Shown: positions 33,860-43,094, counted from the stretch's first letter. The stretch is DNA of 64,000 bases from Actinomycetota bacterium (GCA_005888335.1 VAWY01000128.1:1-64000), one strand, 5' to 3'. Notes: a model not told the origin generated them from the letters alone. Program-made: numbers and translations.

Positions 33860-34216
33860 ATGCGAGCCGCCCCCGTCGTCCACCTCGAGCTGCACACCGG
33901 CGATCGGCACGGCGCCGGCGCGCTCTATTCGCAGCTGCTGGGCTGGCGGCCGGAGCGCATCGACACGGAGAGCGGGTCGTACGTCGCGCTCGAGCTCGGG
34001 GCCGGCCTCGGCGGGGGCATCGTCGAGTGCGGCACCCGGCGGGCGCTGTGGCTGCCCTACGTGGAGGTCGCCGAGGTCGACCGGGCCACCGACCGGGCGC
34101 GCGAGCTCGGTGCGTCGGTCCTGCTCGAGCCGCGCGAGGGCCCGGCGGGCCGGCGCAGCGTCGTCGCCACACCGGCGGGCGGGGAGATCGCGTTCTGGCA
34201 GCCGAGGCGGCCATGA
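33860..34216 (+). CDS. VOC-superfamily (glyoxalase/bleomycin-resistance) protein
   Basis: 118 residues, one VOC module: VVHLELHTGDRHGAGALYSQLLGW, then VEVAEVDRATDRARELGASVLLEPREGP and VVATPAGGEIAFWQ. A possible metal set is His-Glu near the ends, but substrate is unknown. Stop overlaps the sigma-factor start by ATGA; starts 6 bp after the transporter. Confidence 0.87.
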   Translation: MRAAPVVHLELHTGDRHGAGALYSQLLGWRPERIDTESGSYVALELGAGLGGGIVECGTRRALWLPYVEVAEVDRATDRARELGASVLLEPREGPAGRRSVVATPAGGEIAFWQPRRP

Positions 34217-35226
34217 CCGAACGAGGATTGCTCGCGGCCGCGCGGGCCGGCGACGAGGACGCGTTCGCCCGGCTCGTCGCCGCCCACCGCGCCGGGCTGC
34301 ACGCGCACTGCTACCGGATGCTCGGGTCGGTCCAGGACGCCGAGGACGCGCTGCAGGAGACGCTCCTGCGCGCCTGGCGCGGCCTCGCCCGGTTCGAGGG
34401 TCGCAGCTCGCTGCGCTCGTGGCTGTACGCCATCGCGACCAACGCGTGCCTGAAGGCGATCGAGCGCCGGCCCAGGCGCGTCCTGCCGGTCGACTTCGGC
34501 CCGGCGGCCGACCCGCACGACGGCCCCGCGGAGCCGCTCGTCGAATCGGTCTGGGTCGAGCCCTACCCCGACGAGCGCCTCGGTCTCGAGGACGGCGGTC
34601 CCGCGGCGCGCTACGAGGCGCGGGAAAGCGTCGAGCTCGCGTTCGTCGCGGCGCTGCAGCACCTGCCCGCGACGCAGCGCGCCGTCCTGATCCTGCGCGA
34701 CGTGCTCGGCTTCACCGGCGGCGAGGTCGCCGAGGCGCTCGAGACGACGCCCGCCTCGGTGTACAGCGCGCTGCAGCGCGCCCACCGGACGGTCGAGGAG
34801 CGCCTTCCGGAGCGCAGCCAGCAGGCCACGCTGCGCTCGCTCGGCGACGAGGGCGTCCGCGCGATCGTCCGCGACTTCGTCGAGGCCTGGGAGCGCAGCG
34901 ACGTCGAGGCGGTCGTATCGATGCTCGCCAGGGACGCCGTCGTCGCGATGCCCCCCATCCCGACGTGGTATCGCGGACGCGAGGCCGTCGCCGCCTTCCT
35001 GTGCGAGCGGCCGCTCGGCGGCGGGCGCCGCTGGCGCGCGATCCCCACGCGCGCGAACGGCCAGCTCGCGTTCGGGCACTACCTGTGGGACGACGAGGCG
35101 GGCGTCTTCACGCCCCACGGCGTCGCCGTCGTCACGCTGCGCGGCGACCGGATCGCCGAGCTGACGATCTTCCGCAGCCCCGCGGTCTTTGCTCGCTTTG
35201 GCCTCCCCGCGGCGATCGCCGCCTGA
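34213..35226 (+). CDS. ECF sigma factor with SnoaL-like C-terminal domain
   Basis: 337 residues. Region 2 (FARLVAAHRAGLHAHCYRML, DAEDALQETLLRAWRGL, RSWLYAIATNACL) and region 4 (LQHLPATQRAVLILRDVLGF, TPASVYSALQRAHRTVEE) are complete. Residues ~215-335 form a SnoaL/NTF2-like domain (IVRDFVEAWERSDVEAVVSML), as in the SigG-type ECF class, where this domain replaces a separate anti-sigma factor. Target promoters are unknown; coupled by ATGA to the VOC gene and downstream of the exporter. Confidence 0.93.
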   Translation: MTERGLLAAARAGDEDAFARLVAAHRAGLHAHCYRMLGSVQDAEDALQETLLRAWRGLARFEGRSSLRSWLYAIATNACLKAIERRPRRVLPVDFGPAADPHDGPAEPLVESVWVEPYPDERLGLEDGGPAARYEARESVELAFVAALQHLPATQRAVLILRDVLGFTGGEVAEALETTPASVYSALQRAHRTVEERLPERSQQATLRSLGDEGVRAIVRDFVEAWERSDVEAVVSMLARDAVVAMPPIPTWYRGREAVAAFLCERPLGGGRRWRAIPTRANGQLAFGHYLWDDEAGVFTPHGVAVVTLRGDRIAELTIFRSPAVFARFGLPAAIAA

Positions 35227-35345
35227 CGGCCTGCCGGCCGACGTAAGAACTTCGCGCCTCGCGACGCCTACCGGGGGAGCAAGCAATCGACGCGCGCGCT
35301 GGGCCCGTACCGACTGCGGGCCGCGCCGCCGGAAGGAGCAACCCC

Positions 35346-35849
35346 ATGTCGAGCACGAGACTCGAGGCACCACCCCGGGCCGAGAAGACCACAGGGCCGT
35401 CGAACGGGCGCGCCGCCACCGCCGCGCAGGCCGACGTCGGCGCCGCCGCCCACCAGGCGTTCTGGCTGCTGCGGATCGGCTTCACCGTCGCGCCGATCCT
35501 CTTCGGCGTCGACAAGTTCTTCAACTGGACCGTGCACTGGCCGGACTACCTCGCCGGCTGGATCAACTCCATCGTCCCCGGAAGCGGCCAGGACTTCATG
35601 TACGTCGTCGGCGCGATCGAGATCGTGGCGGGTCTCCTCGTGGCGATCGCGCCGCGCATAGGCGCGTTCGTCGTGGCGGGCTGGCTGGCGGGCATCGTCA
35701 TCAACCTGCTGACGAACAACGCCCCCCAGTACTACGACATCGCGCTGCGCGACTTCGGGCTCATGCTCGGCGCGCTCACGCTCGGCCGGCTGGCGCTCGC
35801 GGTCGTCCCGGCCCGCAGGTCTGGAGCGCTGCCAGGCCGGCCCTGGTAG
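35346..35849 (+). CDS. DoxX-like membrane protein
   Basis: 167 residues with GGAAGGAG upstream. A ~35-residue polar N-terminus precedes four hydrophobic segments (FWLLRIGFTVAPILFGVDKF, FMYVVGAIEIVAGLLVAIAP, IGAFVVAGWLAGIVINLL, LRDFGLMLGALTLGRLALAV) with the GxDKF pattern of the DoxX/MauE-like group. Members take part in redox or thiosulfate-linked membrane processes. Separate from the upstream sigma gene by 119 bp. Confidence 0.87.
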   Translation: MSSTRLEAPPRAEKTTGPSNGRAATAAQADVGAAAHQAFWLLRIGFTVAPILFGVDKFFNWTVHWPDYLAGWINSIVPGSGQDFMYVVGAIEIVAGLLVAIAPRIGAFVVAGWLAGIVINLLTNNAPQYYDIALRDFGLMLGALTLGRLALAVVPARRSGALPGRPW

Positions 35850-35880
35850 ATCGCCTCGGTCGATGCGCCGACCGAGCGCG

Positions 35881-36645
35881 CTAGCCGCTCGGTCGGCGCC
35901 GTTCCTCCAGCTCGCGAGCCAGCGCGAGCGTGTCGGCGTCGAGCGATGCCGGCTGCAGCGGCACCGCCCGCGCGCGGTGGGCGACCAGCGCGTCGCGCAC
36001 GGCGGCGACGTCGACCCCCGGCACGACATCGGCCAGCGCACCCGCGGTGCGCGGCTCCCATTCCACGCCGAGTCGCGCGTTGACGTCGCGCAGCACGGCG
36101 CGCACCCGCTCGCCGTCGCGCACGACGACGACCGCGCTGACCAGCGCGGCCCGCGCGACGACCCGCTGCGCGACGCCGACGAGCTTGACGTTCCCGCCCG
36201 CGTTGACGCTGAACTCGCCCGGGCAGTACTCGCCGGGGATCTCCCCGACGCGCGCGTCGGCCCCGAGCGACACCAGCGCGGCGACGAGCAGCCCTGAGAC
36301 GTCCTCGAAGCGCTCGCGCACCTCGACCGCGAGCCGCTCCTGCGGCGTGATCTCCTCGTAGACGATCGCCTCGCTCGTGTACGCCGCCGCATGCCCGCCC
36401 ACGCTGCGCAGCACCGGCGTGAAGCCGTGCGCGCGCGCCGCCTCGATCGCGTCGCCGAACCCGTCGAGCAGCGCGTCGAGGCGACCGAACGCGACCGTCG
36501 GGCCGGGCCGGTAGAGGCGCACCGTGGCCGGCGCCTCGCGCGCCGCGACCCGCCGCAGCAGCGCATGCGAGACGGCGAGGTCCAGCGACGGATCGCCAGG
36601 CGTGGACTCCTCGAGCAGCCGCACCGGCGGGATCTTCTCCATCAT
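35881..36645 (-). CDS. Lipoate-protein ligase family protein
   Basis: 254 residues from ATGATG (36645 or 36642). Biotin/lipoyl-ligase fold: VRLYRPGPTVAFGRLDAL, GFTPVLRSVGGHAAAYT (the usual RRxSGGGAV region, here RSVGGHA), and VNAGGNVKLVGVAQRVVARA with catalytic K154. Likely transfers lipoate or octanoate to an E2 or H protein, or is a non-LplA relative. The start lies 18 bp from the divergent P1 peptidase start. Confidence 0.87.
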   Translation of the reverse strand: MMEKIPPVRLLEESTPGDPSLDLAVSHALLRRVAAREAPATVRLYRPGPTVAFGRLDALLDGFGDAIEAARAHGFTPVLRSVGGHAAAYTSEAIVYEEITPQERLAVEVRERFEDVSGLLVAALVSLGADARVGEIPGEYCPGEFSVNAGGNVKLVGVAQRVVARAALVSAVVVVRDGERVRAVLRDVNARLGVEWEPRTAGALADVVPGVDVAAVRDALVAHRARAVPLQPASLDADTLALARELEERRRPSG

Positions 36646-36663
36646 CCAGCCCACGGTGTCCCG

Positions 36664-37617
36664 GTGAACGCTGCGCTCCCGCCGCCCGAGGGCTTCGCGG
36701 TCGGACACTGGACCGACGACGACGCGCGCACGGGCTGCACGGTCGTCATCGCTCCGGTCGGGACGCGCGGCGGCATCGAGGTGCGCGGTGGCGGGACGGG
36801 GACGCGCGAGGTCGAAGGGCTCGCACCGCTCGCCAACGCCGAGGGCCCTACCGCCGTGCTGTTCACCGGCGGCAGCGCCTTCGGGCTCGCCGCCGCGGAC
36901 GGCGTGATCCGCTGGCTCGAGGAGCGCGGGCTCGGCCGCCCCACGCCCGTCGGCGTGATCCCGCTCGTGTCCACCGCGGTCGTGTTCGACCTCGCGGCGG
37001 CAGCGCCCGGCCGACGGCCCGGGCCGGACCAGGGCTACGCCGCCTGCGAGGCGGCGGCCGGCGGCGTCCCGGCGCGCGGGCGCGTCGGAGCAGGCGCCGG
37101 CGCGGCCGTCGGCAAGGTGCTCGGCCGCGAGCGCGCCACGCTGAGCGGCGTGGGGTACGCGGCGACGCGGCTGCCTGGTGGCGAGACCGTCGCGGCGATC
37201 GCGGTCGCCAACGCCGTGGGGGACGTGCTGGGCGAGGACGGCCAGGTGCTCGGCGGCCCGCACGGTGAGCGCGGCGAGCTGCTCCGCAGCGCCGAGCTCA
37301 TCCGCCAGATGCCGGAGCCGCCCTCTCCCGCCGTGCGCGCCGGCGAGAGCACGACGCTCGTCTGCGTCTGCACGGACGCCGCGCTGGACAAGCGGGGCTG
37401 CGGCATCGTCGCGCGGATCGCCGGCGCCGGCATCGCCCGCGCCGTCGATCCGGCGTTCACCCCCTTCGACGGCGACGTCGCCTTCTGCCTCGCCTCGGGC
37501 GCCGCGCTGCCGCCCGCGCCCGGACCCGCCGCCTCGTGGTGGCTCACCGTGCTGGGGACGGCAGCGGCGACGGTGACCGCCGCGGCGATCCGCGACGCGG
37601 TGCGCGAGGCGGCGTGA
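36664..37617 (+). CDS. P1-family peptidase (DmpA-like)
   Basis: 317 residues from GTG. Pattern typical of the self-processing DmpA/Rv1333 family: GFAVGHWTDDDARTGCTVVI, VLFTGGSAFGLAAADGVIRW, GRVGAGAGAAVGKVLG and AGESTTLVCVCTDAALDK, where the Ser/Thr cluster before LVCVCTDA should contain the nucleophile freed by autocleavage. Acts on N-terminal D- or L-amino acyl or beta-aminoacyl substrates. Divergent from the lipoate ligase, convergent with HxlR (adjacent stops). Confidence 0.9.
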   Translation: MNAALPPPEGFAVGHWTDDDARTGCTVVIAPVGTRGGIEVRGGGTGTREVEGLAPLANAEGPTAVLFTGGSAFGLAAADGVIRWLEERGLGRPTPVGVIPLVSTAVVFDLAAAAPGRRPGPDQGYAACEAAAGGVPARGRVGAGAGAAVGKVLGRERATLSGVGYAATRLPGGETVAAIAVANAVGDVLGEDGQVLGGPHGERGELLRSAELIRQMPEPPSPAVRAGESTTLVCVCTDAALDKRGCGIVARIAGAGIARAVDPAFTPFDGDVAFCLASGAALPPAPGPAASWWLTVLGTAAATVTAAAIRDAVREAA

Positions 37618-38106
37618 TCAGTCCGCGGCCGCCGCGATCAGCGCGGGACCCGGCAGCGAGCGCACGTCGCGCGGCCCGAGCCGCGCGCCGCAGCGCTCGC
37701 ACGTGAGGTGCGCGTCGACGGCGCCCCCGCAGTCGCGGTGCTCGAGGATCCGCGGCACGCCGTCGGGCGTCGGGTAGTGCTCGTCGCCCCAGCGCAGGAG
37801 CCCGACGATGACGGGCCACAGCCCGAGGCCCTTCTCGGTGAGCCGATACTCGAAGCGCTCCGGGCGGGACTGGTAGGGCACGCGCTCGAGCACGCCCTCG
37901 TCGACGAGGCGCCCGAGGCGCGCCGCGAGGACGTTGCGGGCGATGCCCAGCGAGCGCTGGAAGTCCTCGAAGCGCCGCACGCCCGAGAACGCGTCCCGGA
38001 GGACGAGCAGCGTCCAGCGCTCGCCCACCACCTCGAGGGCGCGGGCGATCGAGCAGACCTGGTCGTCGTAGAGCCTTCCGAGCATCTCGTCATGCAAGAG
38101 TAGCAT
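37618..38106 (-). CDS. HxlR-family regulator with C-terminal Cys cluster
   Basis: 162 residues from ATG 38106 (internal Met at 38085 possible). Winged helix: CSIARALEVVGERWTLLVLR, FQRSLGIARNVLAARLGRLV, YRLTEKGLGLWPVIV. The C-terminal part has DCGGAVDAHLTCERCGARLG, a probable zinc ribbon found in longer HxlR members. Target unknown. Confidence 0.92.
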   Translation of the reverse strand: MLLLHDEMLGRLYDDQVCSIARALEVVGERWTLLVLRDAFSGVRRFEDFQRSLGIARNVLAARLGRLVDEGVLERVPYQSRPERFEYRLTEKGLGLWPVIVGLLRWGDEHYPTPDGVPRILEHRDCGGAVDAHLTCERCGARLGPRDVRSLPGPALIAAAAD

Positions 38107-38157
38107 CACGCAACGCTCATCTGTAGGGGTTGGTTGCGTCCGCGAGATGCGGCTCGG

Positions 38158-38463
38158 CTAGGTCTGCGGTACAGCCGCGGCCGGCTGGAAGTGCTCGCCC
38201 AGCCGGGCGGCGTAGAAGTCCTCCCAGCGCTCCGCGGGCTGGGCTTCCCCGTACTCCTTGTCGAGCCGGACGAGCATGTAGACGAGCTCGCTGCGCACCG
38301 GCGTCGTGCCCAGCAGGCTCGGCAGCTCGGACAGCTTGATCAGCCAGTCGGCGTACCAGGAGGCCCAGTCGTCGTCGGCGCCGTCGACGATGCGATAGAC
38401 GCGGTGATGGGTCTCGGCGGCCTCGTGCAGGAGCTCACCGATCTGGCTGACGTTTGCGCTCAT
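38158..38463 (-). CDS. Conserved small protein, function unknown
   Basis: 101 residues: MSANVSQIGELLHEAAETHH, then WASWYADWLIKLSELPSLLG and LVYMLVRLDKEYGEAQPAER. Mostly acidic and helical. I recall near-identical small proteins as unnamed conserved entries in actinobacteria, often with nothing else known. Divergent from the TetR-P450 operon, sharing an 87 bp region with its operator. Confidence 0.8.
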   Translation of the reverse strand: MSANVSQIGELLHEAAETHHRVYRIVDGADDDWASWYADWLIKLSELPSLLGTTPVRSELVYMLVRLDKEYGEAQPAERWEDFYAARLGEHFQPAAAVPQT

Positions 38464-38514
38464 GCCTCGATCATCTCCGCGCAGAGCGACTCGAGCAAGG
38501 GGCACTCGCTTCGC

Positions 38515-38555
38515 TTGACGTAACGCCTGTGATCTGCCATAACGATCGTTATGGC
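38515..38555 (+). promoter_or_regulatory. Promoter with 20-bp palindromic TetR operator over the start codon
   Basis: TTGACG at 38515-38520 (-35) is 17 bp from CATAAC at 38538-38543 (-10). GCCATAACGATCGTTATGGC at 38536-38555 is a perfect palindrome that covers the -10, the expected transcription start and the ATG of the TetR gene (38551). This predicts a leaderless, autorepressed transcript. The promoter assignment is inference; the palindrome is certain. Confidence 0.75.
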
Positions 38556-39183
38556 GACGATCCGAGAGGAGCAGCGGGCGCTGACGCGCCGCCGCGTCCT
38601 CGAGGCGGCCGCACGCGTCTTCGCGCGCCGCGGGTTCCACGGCGCGTCGGTCCAGGAGATCGCCCGCGAGGCCGGTGCCACCACCGGCGCGATCTACTCG
38701 AACTTCGCCGGCAAGGAGGACCTCTACCTCGCGGTCTTCGACGAGCACGTCGCCACCCAGATCCGCGAGTACACCGAGCGCTTCGCCCGCGGCCGGGGCG
38801 TCGACGAGCGGTCCCGCGGCGGCGCCGACTACTGGATGGCCCAGCTCCGCGACGACCCCGACTTCTTCCCGCTGTACATGGAGTTCTGGGCGCACGCGAT
38901 CCGCGATCCGCAGTTGCGCCCGCGCTTCGCCGAACGCTTCGCCGCCTTCCGCGAGACCTTCGCGCGCCAGGTCGAGGAGGGCGCGCGCGACGTCGGCCTC
39001 GAGCCGCCGCCCGGCTTCGCGGCGCGCATGGGCACCGTCCTCAACGCGCTCGGCAACGGCCTCGCGATGGAGAAGCTGACCGACCCGGACGCCGTCCCCG
39101 ACGAGCTGCTGGGCGACACGATCTCGATGATCTTCAACGCGCTGGTCATCGCCGCGCGCTCCGAGGAGGGGATGTCCCCATGA
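38551..39183 (+). CDS. TetR-family repressor
   Basis: 210 residues. N-terminal helix-turn-helix RRRVLEAAARVFARRGFHGA, VQEIAREAGATTGAIYSNFA; C-terminal ligand domain with no specific family signature. The start codon lies inside a 20 bp palindrome, so autorepression is likely. Coupled to the P450 gene by ATGA; the regulator and the P450 form a two-gene operon. Confidence 0.93.
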   Translation: MATIREEQRALTRRRVLEAAARVFARRGFHGASVQEIAREAGATTGAIYSNFAGKEDLYLAVFDEHVATQIREYTERFARGRGVDERSRGGADYWMAQLRDDPDFFPLYMEFWAHAIRDPQLRPRFAERFAAFRETFARQVEEGARDVGLEPPPGFAARMGTVLNALGNGLAMEKLTDPDAVPDELLGDTISMIFNALVIAARSEEGMSP

Positions 39184-40529
39184 CGCTTCCGCCCGGCCCC
39201 CGCATGCCCGCGCCCGCGCAGGTTCTCGCCTGGGGCGCGCGGCCCACGGGCCTGCTCGAGGACTGCCTGCGCCGCCACGGCGACGCGTTCACGCTGCGCC
39301 TGCTCGGCTTCGGCGAGCGCGGCTTCAGCGACGTCGTCTTCCTGACGCATCCCGACGACGTCAAGACCCTGTTCACCGCCGGCCCGGACAAGCTGATCGT
39401 CGGCGAGCTGCGCTCCCCGATGGCGCCGATGTTCGGCTCGGCCTCGATCCTGCTCCTCGACGGCCGCGCGCACCTGCGCCAGCGCAAGCTGCTGCTGCCG
39501 CCGTTCCACGGCGAGCGGATGGCCGCCTACCGCGAGCTCATGGTCGAGGCGACCGAACGGGAGATCGACCGCTGGCCGTCCGACCGGCCGTTCGCGCTTC
39601 AGCCGAGCATGCAGGCGATCACCCTCGAGGTGATCCTGCAGGCCGTCTTCGGCCTCGACGATCCGCAACGCCGCGCGCGCATGGGCGGCGCCATCAAGGA
39701 CGCGCTGCAGCTGGTCGCCAACCCGCGGTCCGAGCTGCTCATGGGCCTGCCGGGCAAGATCGGGCCGGTCAACATCCGCGCGCCCTTCGAGCGCAAGGTC
39801 GCGGAGATGGACGCGATCCTGCTCGCCGAGATCGCGCGGCGCCGGGACGACGCGGCGCTGGCCGAGCGCGACGACATCCTCTCGCTGCTGCTCCAGGCCC
39901 GCGACGAGGAGGGCGAGCCGATGAGCGACCGCGAGCTGCGCGACGAGCTCGTCACGCTGCTGCTCGCGGGCCACGAGACGACCGCCACCGGCCTCGCCTG
40001 GACGTTCGACGAGCTCTTCCGCCACCCGGTGGCCCTCGAGCGTCTCCACGACGGCGACGGCGCCTATCTGGACGCCGTCATCAAGGAGTCGCTGCGCCTG
40101 CACCCACCGATCCCGCTCGTCGACCGCAAGCTGCGCGTCGACCTCGAGCTCGCCGGCCGAACGCTGCCGGCGGGGACGATCGTCGCGCCGTGCATCTACC
40201 TCGCCCACCGGCGCGCCGACCTGTACCCGGAGCCCGACGCCTTCCGGCCCGAGCGCTTCCTCGACCACGCGCCCGAGACCTACTCGTGGCTGCCGTTCGG
40301 CGGCGGGGTGCGCCGCTGCGTCGGCGCGAGCTTCGCCACCTTCGAGATGCGCGTCGTCCTCGAGACGGTGTTCGCACGCGCGCGCGTGCGACCGGCCTCC
40401 GCCCGGCGGGAGTCGGCGACGCGGCGCGCGATCGTCCTGGCGCCGCGGCACGGCACCCGCGCGGTGCTCGAGGCGAGGACCCCGCGGCGGCAGCCGGTCG
40501 CCAGCGCATCAGGACCACTCGGGCACTGA
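39180..40529 (+). CDS. Cytochrome P450 (second, CYP110-like layout)
   Basis: 449 residues: MTLPPGPRMPAPAQVLAWGA, LLLAGHETTATGLAW (I helix), ESLR (ExxR), PERFL and the heme loop FGGGVRRCVGASFATFEMR with axial C380. The PPGP start and FxPERF/GGGxRRCxG style are of the long-chain fatty-acid or terpene P450 class rather than the short soluble type at 8 kb. Co-regulated with TetR. An SDR gene follows. Confidence 0.95.
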   Translation: MTLPPGPRMPAPAQVLAWGARPTGLLEDCLRRHGDAFTLRLLGFGERGFSDVVFLTHPDDVKTLFTAGPDKLIVGELRSPMAPMFGSASILLLDGRAHLRQRKLLLPPFHGERMAAYRELMVEATEREIDRWPSDRPFALQPSMQAITLEVILQAVFGLDDPQRRARMGGAIKDALQLVANPRSELLMGLPGKIGPVNIRAPFERKVAEMDAILLAEIARRRDDAALAERDDILSLLLQARDEEGEPMSDRELRDELVTLLLAGHETTATGLAWTFDELFRHPVALERLHDGDGAYLDAVIKESLRLHPPIPLVDRKLRVDLELAGRTLPAGTIVAPCIYLAHRRADLYPEPDAFRPERFLDHAPETYSWLPFGGGVRRCVGASFATFEMRVVLETVFARARVRPASARRESATRRAIVLAPRHGTRAVLEARTPRRQPVASASGPLGH

Positions 40530-40540
40530 GACGCCAGCCC

Positions 40541-41458
40541 ATGCCGGGACCACTCGATGGCAAGGTCGCGCTCGTCGCGGGCGCGACGCGCGGTGCCGGG
40601 CGCGGGACGGCGGTCGCGCTCGGCGAGGCGGGAGCCACGGTGTACTGCACGGGGCGCACCACCCGGGAGCGACCGTCGGAGTACGGCCGGCCGGAGACGA
40701 TCGAGGAAACCGCCGAGCTCGTGACCGCCGCGGGCGGTGCCGGGATCGCGGTCGCGGTCGACCATCTCGAGGCGCCGGCCGTCGCGGCGCTCGTGCAGCG
40801 AATCGACGCCGAGCACGGGCGCCTCGACGTGCTGGTCAACGACATCTGGGGCGGCGAGCTGCTGTTCGAGTGGAACACCCCGCTCTGGGAGCACGACCTC
40901 GACGCCGGGCTGCGACTGATGCGCCTCGCGATCGACACGCACCTGACCACCAGCCACTTCGCCCTCCCCCTGCTGATTCGCAGGCCCGGCGGCCTCGTCG
41001 TCGAGATGACCGACGGCACGCGCGCCTACAACGCCGAGCGCTACCGCGTCTCCGCGTTCTACGACCTGGCCAAGAGCGCGGTGCTCCGGCTCGCCTTCGC
41101 GCAGGGCCACGAGCTCGCGCCGCACGCGTGCACCGCCGTCGCGCTGACGCCGGGCTGGATGCGCTCGGAGATGATGCTCGACAACTACGGCGTCACCGAG
41201 GCGAACTGGCGCGACGGCGCCGCCATCGACCCGCACTTCGCGGCGATCTCCGAGAGCCCGCGGTTCGTGGGCCGGGCGGTCGTCGCGCTCGCCGCCGACC
41301 CCGACGTCAGCCGGCGCAACGGCGGATCGTTCTCCTCCGGCGAGCTCGCGCGCGAGTACGAGTTCACCGACATCGACGGCTCCCAGCCGGACTGCTGGCG
41401 CTACCTCGTCGAGGTCCAGGACGCGGGCCGGCCCGCGGACCCGACCGGCTACCGCTGA
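40541..41458 (+). CDS. Short-chain dehydrogenase/reductase
   Basis: 305 residues. Rossmann GATRGAGRGTAVAL, VLVNDIWGGE (NAG variant), and active-site Y-x3-K in SAFYDLAKSAVLRLA. C-terminal ~100 residues extend past the standard SDR length of 250. Cofactor preference not clear. Starts 11 bp after the P450 and may be part of the same transcript, so it could act on the P450 product. Confidence 0.88.
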   Translation: MPGPLDGKVALVAGATRGAGRGTAVALGEAGATVYCTGRTTRERPSEYGRPETIEETAELVTAAGGAGIAVAVDHLEAPAVAALVQRIDAEHGRLDVLVNDIWGGELLFEWNTPLWEHDLDAGLRLMRLAIDTHLTTSHFALPLLIRRPGGLVVEMTDGTRAYNAERYRVSAFYDLAKSAVLRLAFAQGHELAPHACTAVALTPGWMRSEMMLDNYGVTEANWRDGAAIDPHFAAISESPRFVGRAVVALAADPDVSRRNGGSFSSGELAREYEFTDIDGSQPDCWRYLVEVQDAGRPADPTGYR

Positions 41459-41479
41459 GGAGCCGAGGAGAGCGCCGGT

Positions 41480-42025
41480 TCAGCACGCACGCGTCCCGGG
41501 CATCGACGACTCGACCAGCTCGACGACCAGCGGGACGCCGGTATCGAACCAGTGGCGGTGCAGCTGCATGATCCTCGCGCGCGTGGGGCGGCCGCCGAGG
41601 TGAAAGTTGCACTCGAGGTAGTCGAAGGCGTGAACCGCGTCGCAGTAAGCCTCCCTCGCCTGCTGCTTCTGCTCCCCGTCTTCGAGCTCGCGGGCGACTC
41701 CTGCGAACGTTCCGCCGCCGATGCGTAGCCTCACGCTCGGGTTGGCTCGGATGTTCCATAGCCAGGCCGAGGTGGTTCCCGGACCGCTCCTTTCCAACAT
41801 CGCCGGTCCGAGCATCACGACGTAGGCCTTGGGGCCTCTGCGAATGACGCGGACGCACTTGCGGCGCGTCTTTCCGGTGCGGCGACCGGTCGTCGTCAGC
41901 ACCCCGAACCCGGAGGGCGGACGAACCGTGAACCACGGGAGCATCAGCGCGCTGAGGGTTCGGCCGCCCGCCGCCGACCTGGTGAAGGGATTGCGCTTCC
42001 GCTCCTGAAGTGTCTTGGCAGGCAT
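41480..42025 (-). CDS. DDN-type F420-dependent oxidoreductase-like protein
   Basis: 181 residues. LTTTGRRTGKTRRKCVRVIR, YVVMLGPAMLERSGPGTTSA, WLWNIRANPSVRLRIGGGTF and the W-x-x-N-x-R-A-N-P pattern are typical of deazaflavin-dependent nitroreductases (DDN/FGD relatives). Expected to use F420H2. Alternatively a plain flavin split-barrel protein. Divergent from BlaI. Confidence 0.87.
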   Translation of the reverse strand: MPAKTLQERKRNPFTRSAAGGRTLSALMLPWFTVRPPSGFGVLTTTGRRTGKTRRKCVRVIRRGPKAYVVMLGPAMLERSGPGTTSAWLWNIRANPSVRLRIGGGTFAGVARELEDGEQKQQAREAYCDAVHAFDYLECNFHLGGRPTRARIMQLHRHWFDTGVPLVVELVESSMPGTRAC

Positions 42026-42083
42026 CAGCTGGCGACCGATCGTCCCAGATCGACCCGCGGTGATGCACTACACTGCGTCGTAC

Positions 42084-42473
42084 ATGGCTGGCAAGCCAGA
42101 GATCCCGCCGCCGCTCCACGAGCTCGAATCCGAAGTCATGGAGGAGGTCTGGAAGCAGGGCGAGACGTCGGTGCGGGCGGTGATGGAGGCGCTCAACAGC
42201 CGCGCACCGAAGCCGCGCGCGTACACCACGTACATGACGATCATGTCGCGGCTCGACGGCAAGGGCGTGCTCGCTCGTCGTCGCGAGGGCAAGACCGACT
42301 TCTACCGCCCCGCGTACACCGCCGAGGAGTACGCCGACCTGCGGGCCCAGGCCGAGGTCGATTCGCTCGTCGAGCAGTACGGCGAGGTGGCGCTCAGCCA
42401 CTTCGCACGGCAGATGGCTCAGCTCGATCCCGAGCGCCGCCGAGCGCTGCAGCGCGTCGCCCGCAGGAAGTGA
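42084..42473 (+). CDS. BlaI/MecI-family repressor
   Basis: 129 residues from ATG 42084; ATG 42063 is an alternative. ELESEVMEEVWKQGETSVRA, YTTYMTIMSRLDGKGVLARR, TDFYRPAYTAEEY is the CopY/BlaI winged helix. No BlaR/MecR membrane peptidase or beta-lactamase is adjacent, so the signal pathway must be elsewhere or different. Confidence 0.92.
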   Translation: MAGKPEIPPPLHELESEVMEEVWKQGETSVRAVMEALNSRAPKPRAYTTYMTIMSRLDGKGVLARRREGKTDFYRPAYTAEEYADLRAQAEVDSLVEQYGEVALSHFARQMAQLDPERRRALQRVARRK

Positions 42474-42479
42474 CGACCG

Positions 42480-43094
42480 TCAGCTGAGCAGCGCGAGCAG
42501 GTGGCGGCGGGTCGCGGCCCACTGGCGCTCGACGGCAGCGGGCGGGTGGCCGAGCAGTCTGAGCAGGGCGACGCCGCGGATGGTGCTGAGCGCGGTGGCC
42601 CAGCGCTGAGCGGCCTCCGGCGTCGCGGGGAAGTCGTCGCCCAGGATCACCGACCCGGTCTCCTGCATCGTGCGCGAGATGGTGCGCTCCTGGGTCACGA
42701 TCACGTCGCGCAGCTCGGCATCGCCGCGGGCCGCGAGCGACAGCTCGACGACCGCGGCGAACAGCGGGCCGCTGTACGCGTCGAAGAGGATGTCGAGGCC
42801 CGTCTGGATGCGCGCGCGGCCGCGCGGAACCTCGGGAAGGCGATGGCGCAGCTCCTCGCAGTGGCGGAACCCGAGGTGACGGACGACCTCGGCCACGAGC
42901 GTCGCCTTGTTCGGGAACCAGTTCTGTTGCGCGCCACGCGAGACGCCCGCGCGGCGGGCCACGGCGGGCGTCGTGAGCCCGACGTAGCCGTGCTCGATGA
43001 GCTCCTCGGCTGCCGCGTCGAGCAACCGCCTCCGCGTGGCGTGCGCACGCGCCTGCTTGGGCTCGGCGGCAGGGGTCGGCGACGGAGGGGCCAT
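42480..43094 (-). CDS. TetR-family regulator (likely controls fadAB)
   Basis: 204 residues. N-terminal [44 protein letters not shown]-terminal TetR domain. Divergent from fadA with an inverted repeat AATCA-N4-TGATT in the 88 bp gap, the usual arrangement of a fatty-acid-responsive repressor of beta-oxidation genes. Confidence 0.92.
   Translation of the reverse strand: MAPPSPTPAAEPKQARAHATRRRLLDAAAEELIEHGYVGLTTPAVARRAGVSRGAQQNWFPNKATLVAEVVRHLGFRHCEELRHRLPEVPRGRARIQTGLDILFDAYSGPLFAAVVELSLAARGDAELRDVIVTQERTISRTMQETGSVILGDDFPATPEAAQRWATALSTIRGVALLRLLGHPPAAVERQWAATRRHLLALLS

Noticed and set aside
42084..42473. Beta-lactam resistance locus
   Set aside because: Only a BlaI-type repressor is present; no beta-lactamase, penicillin-binding protein or BlaR/MecR lies nearby.
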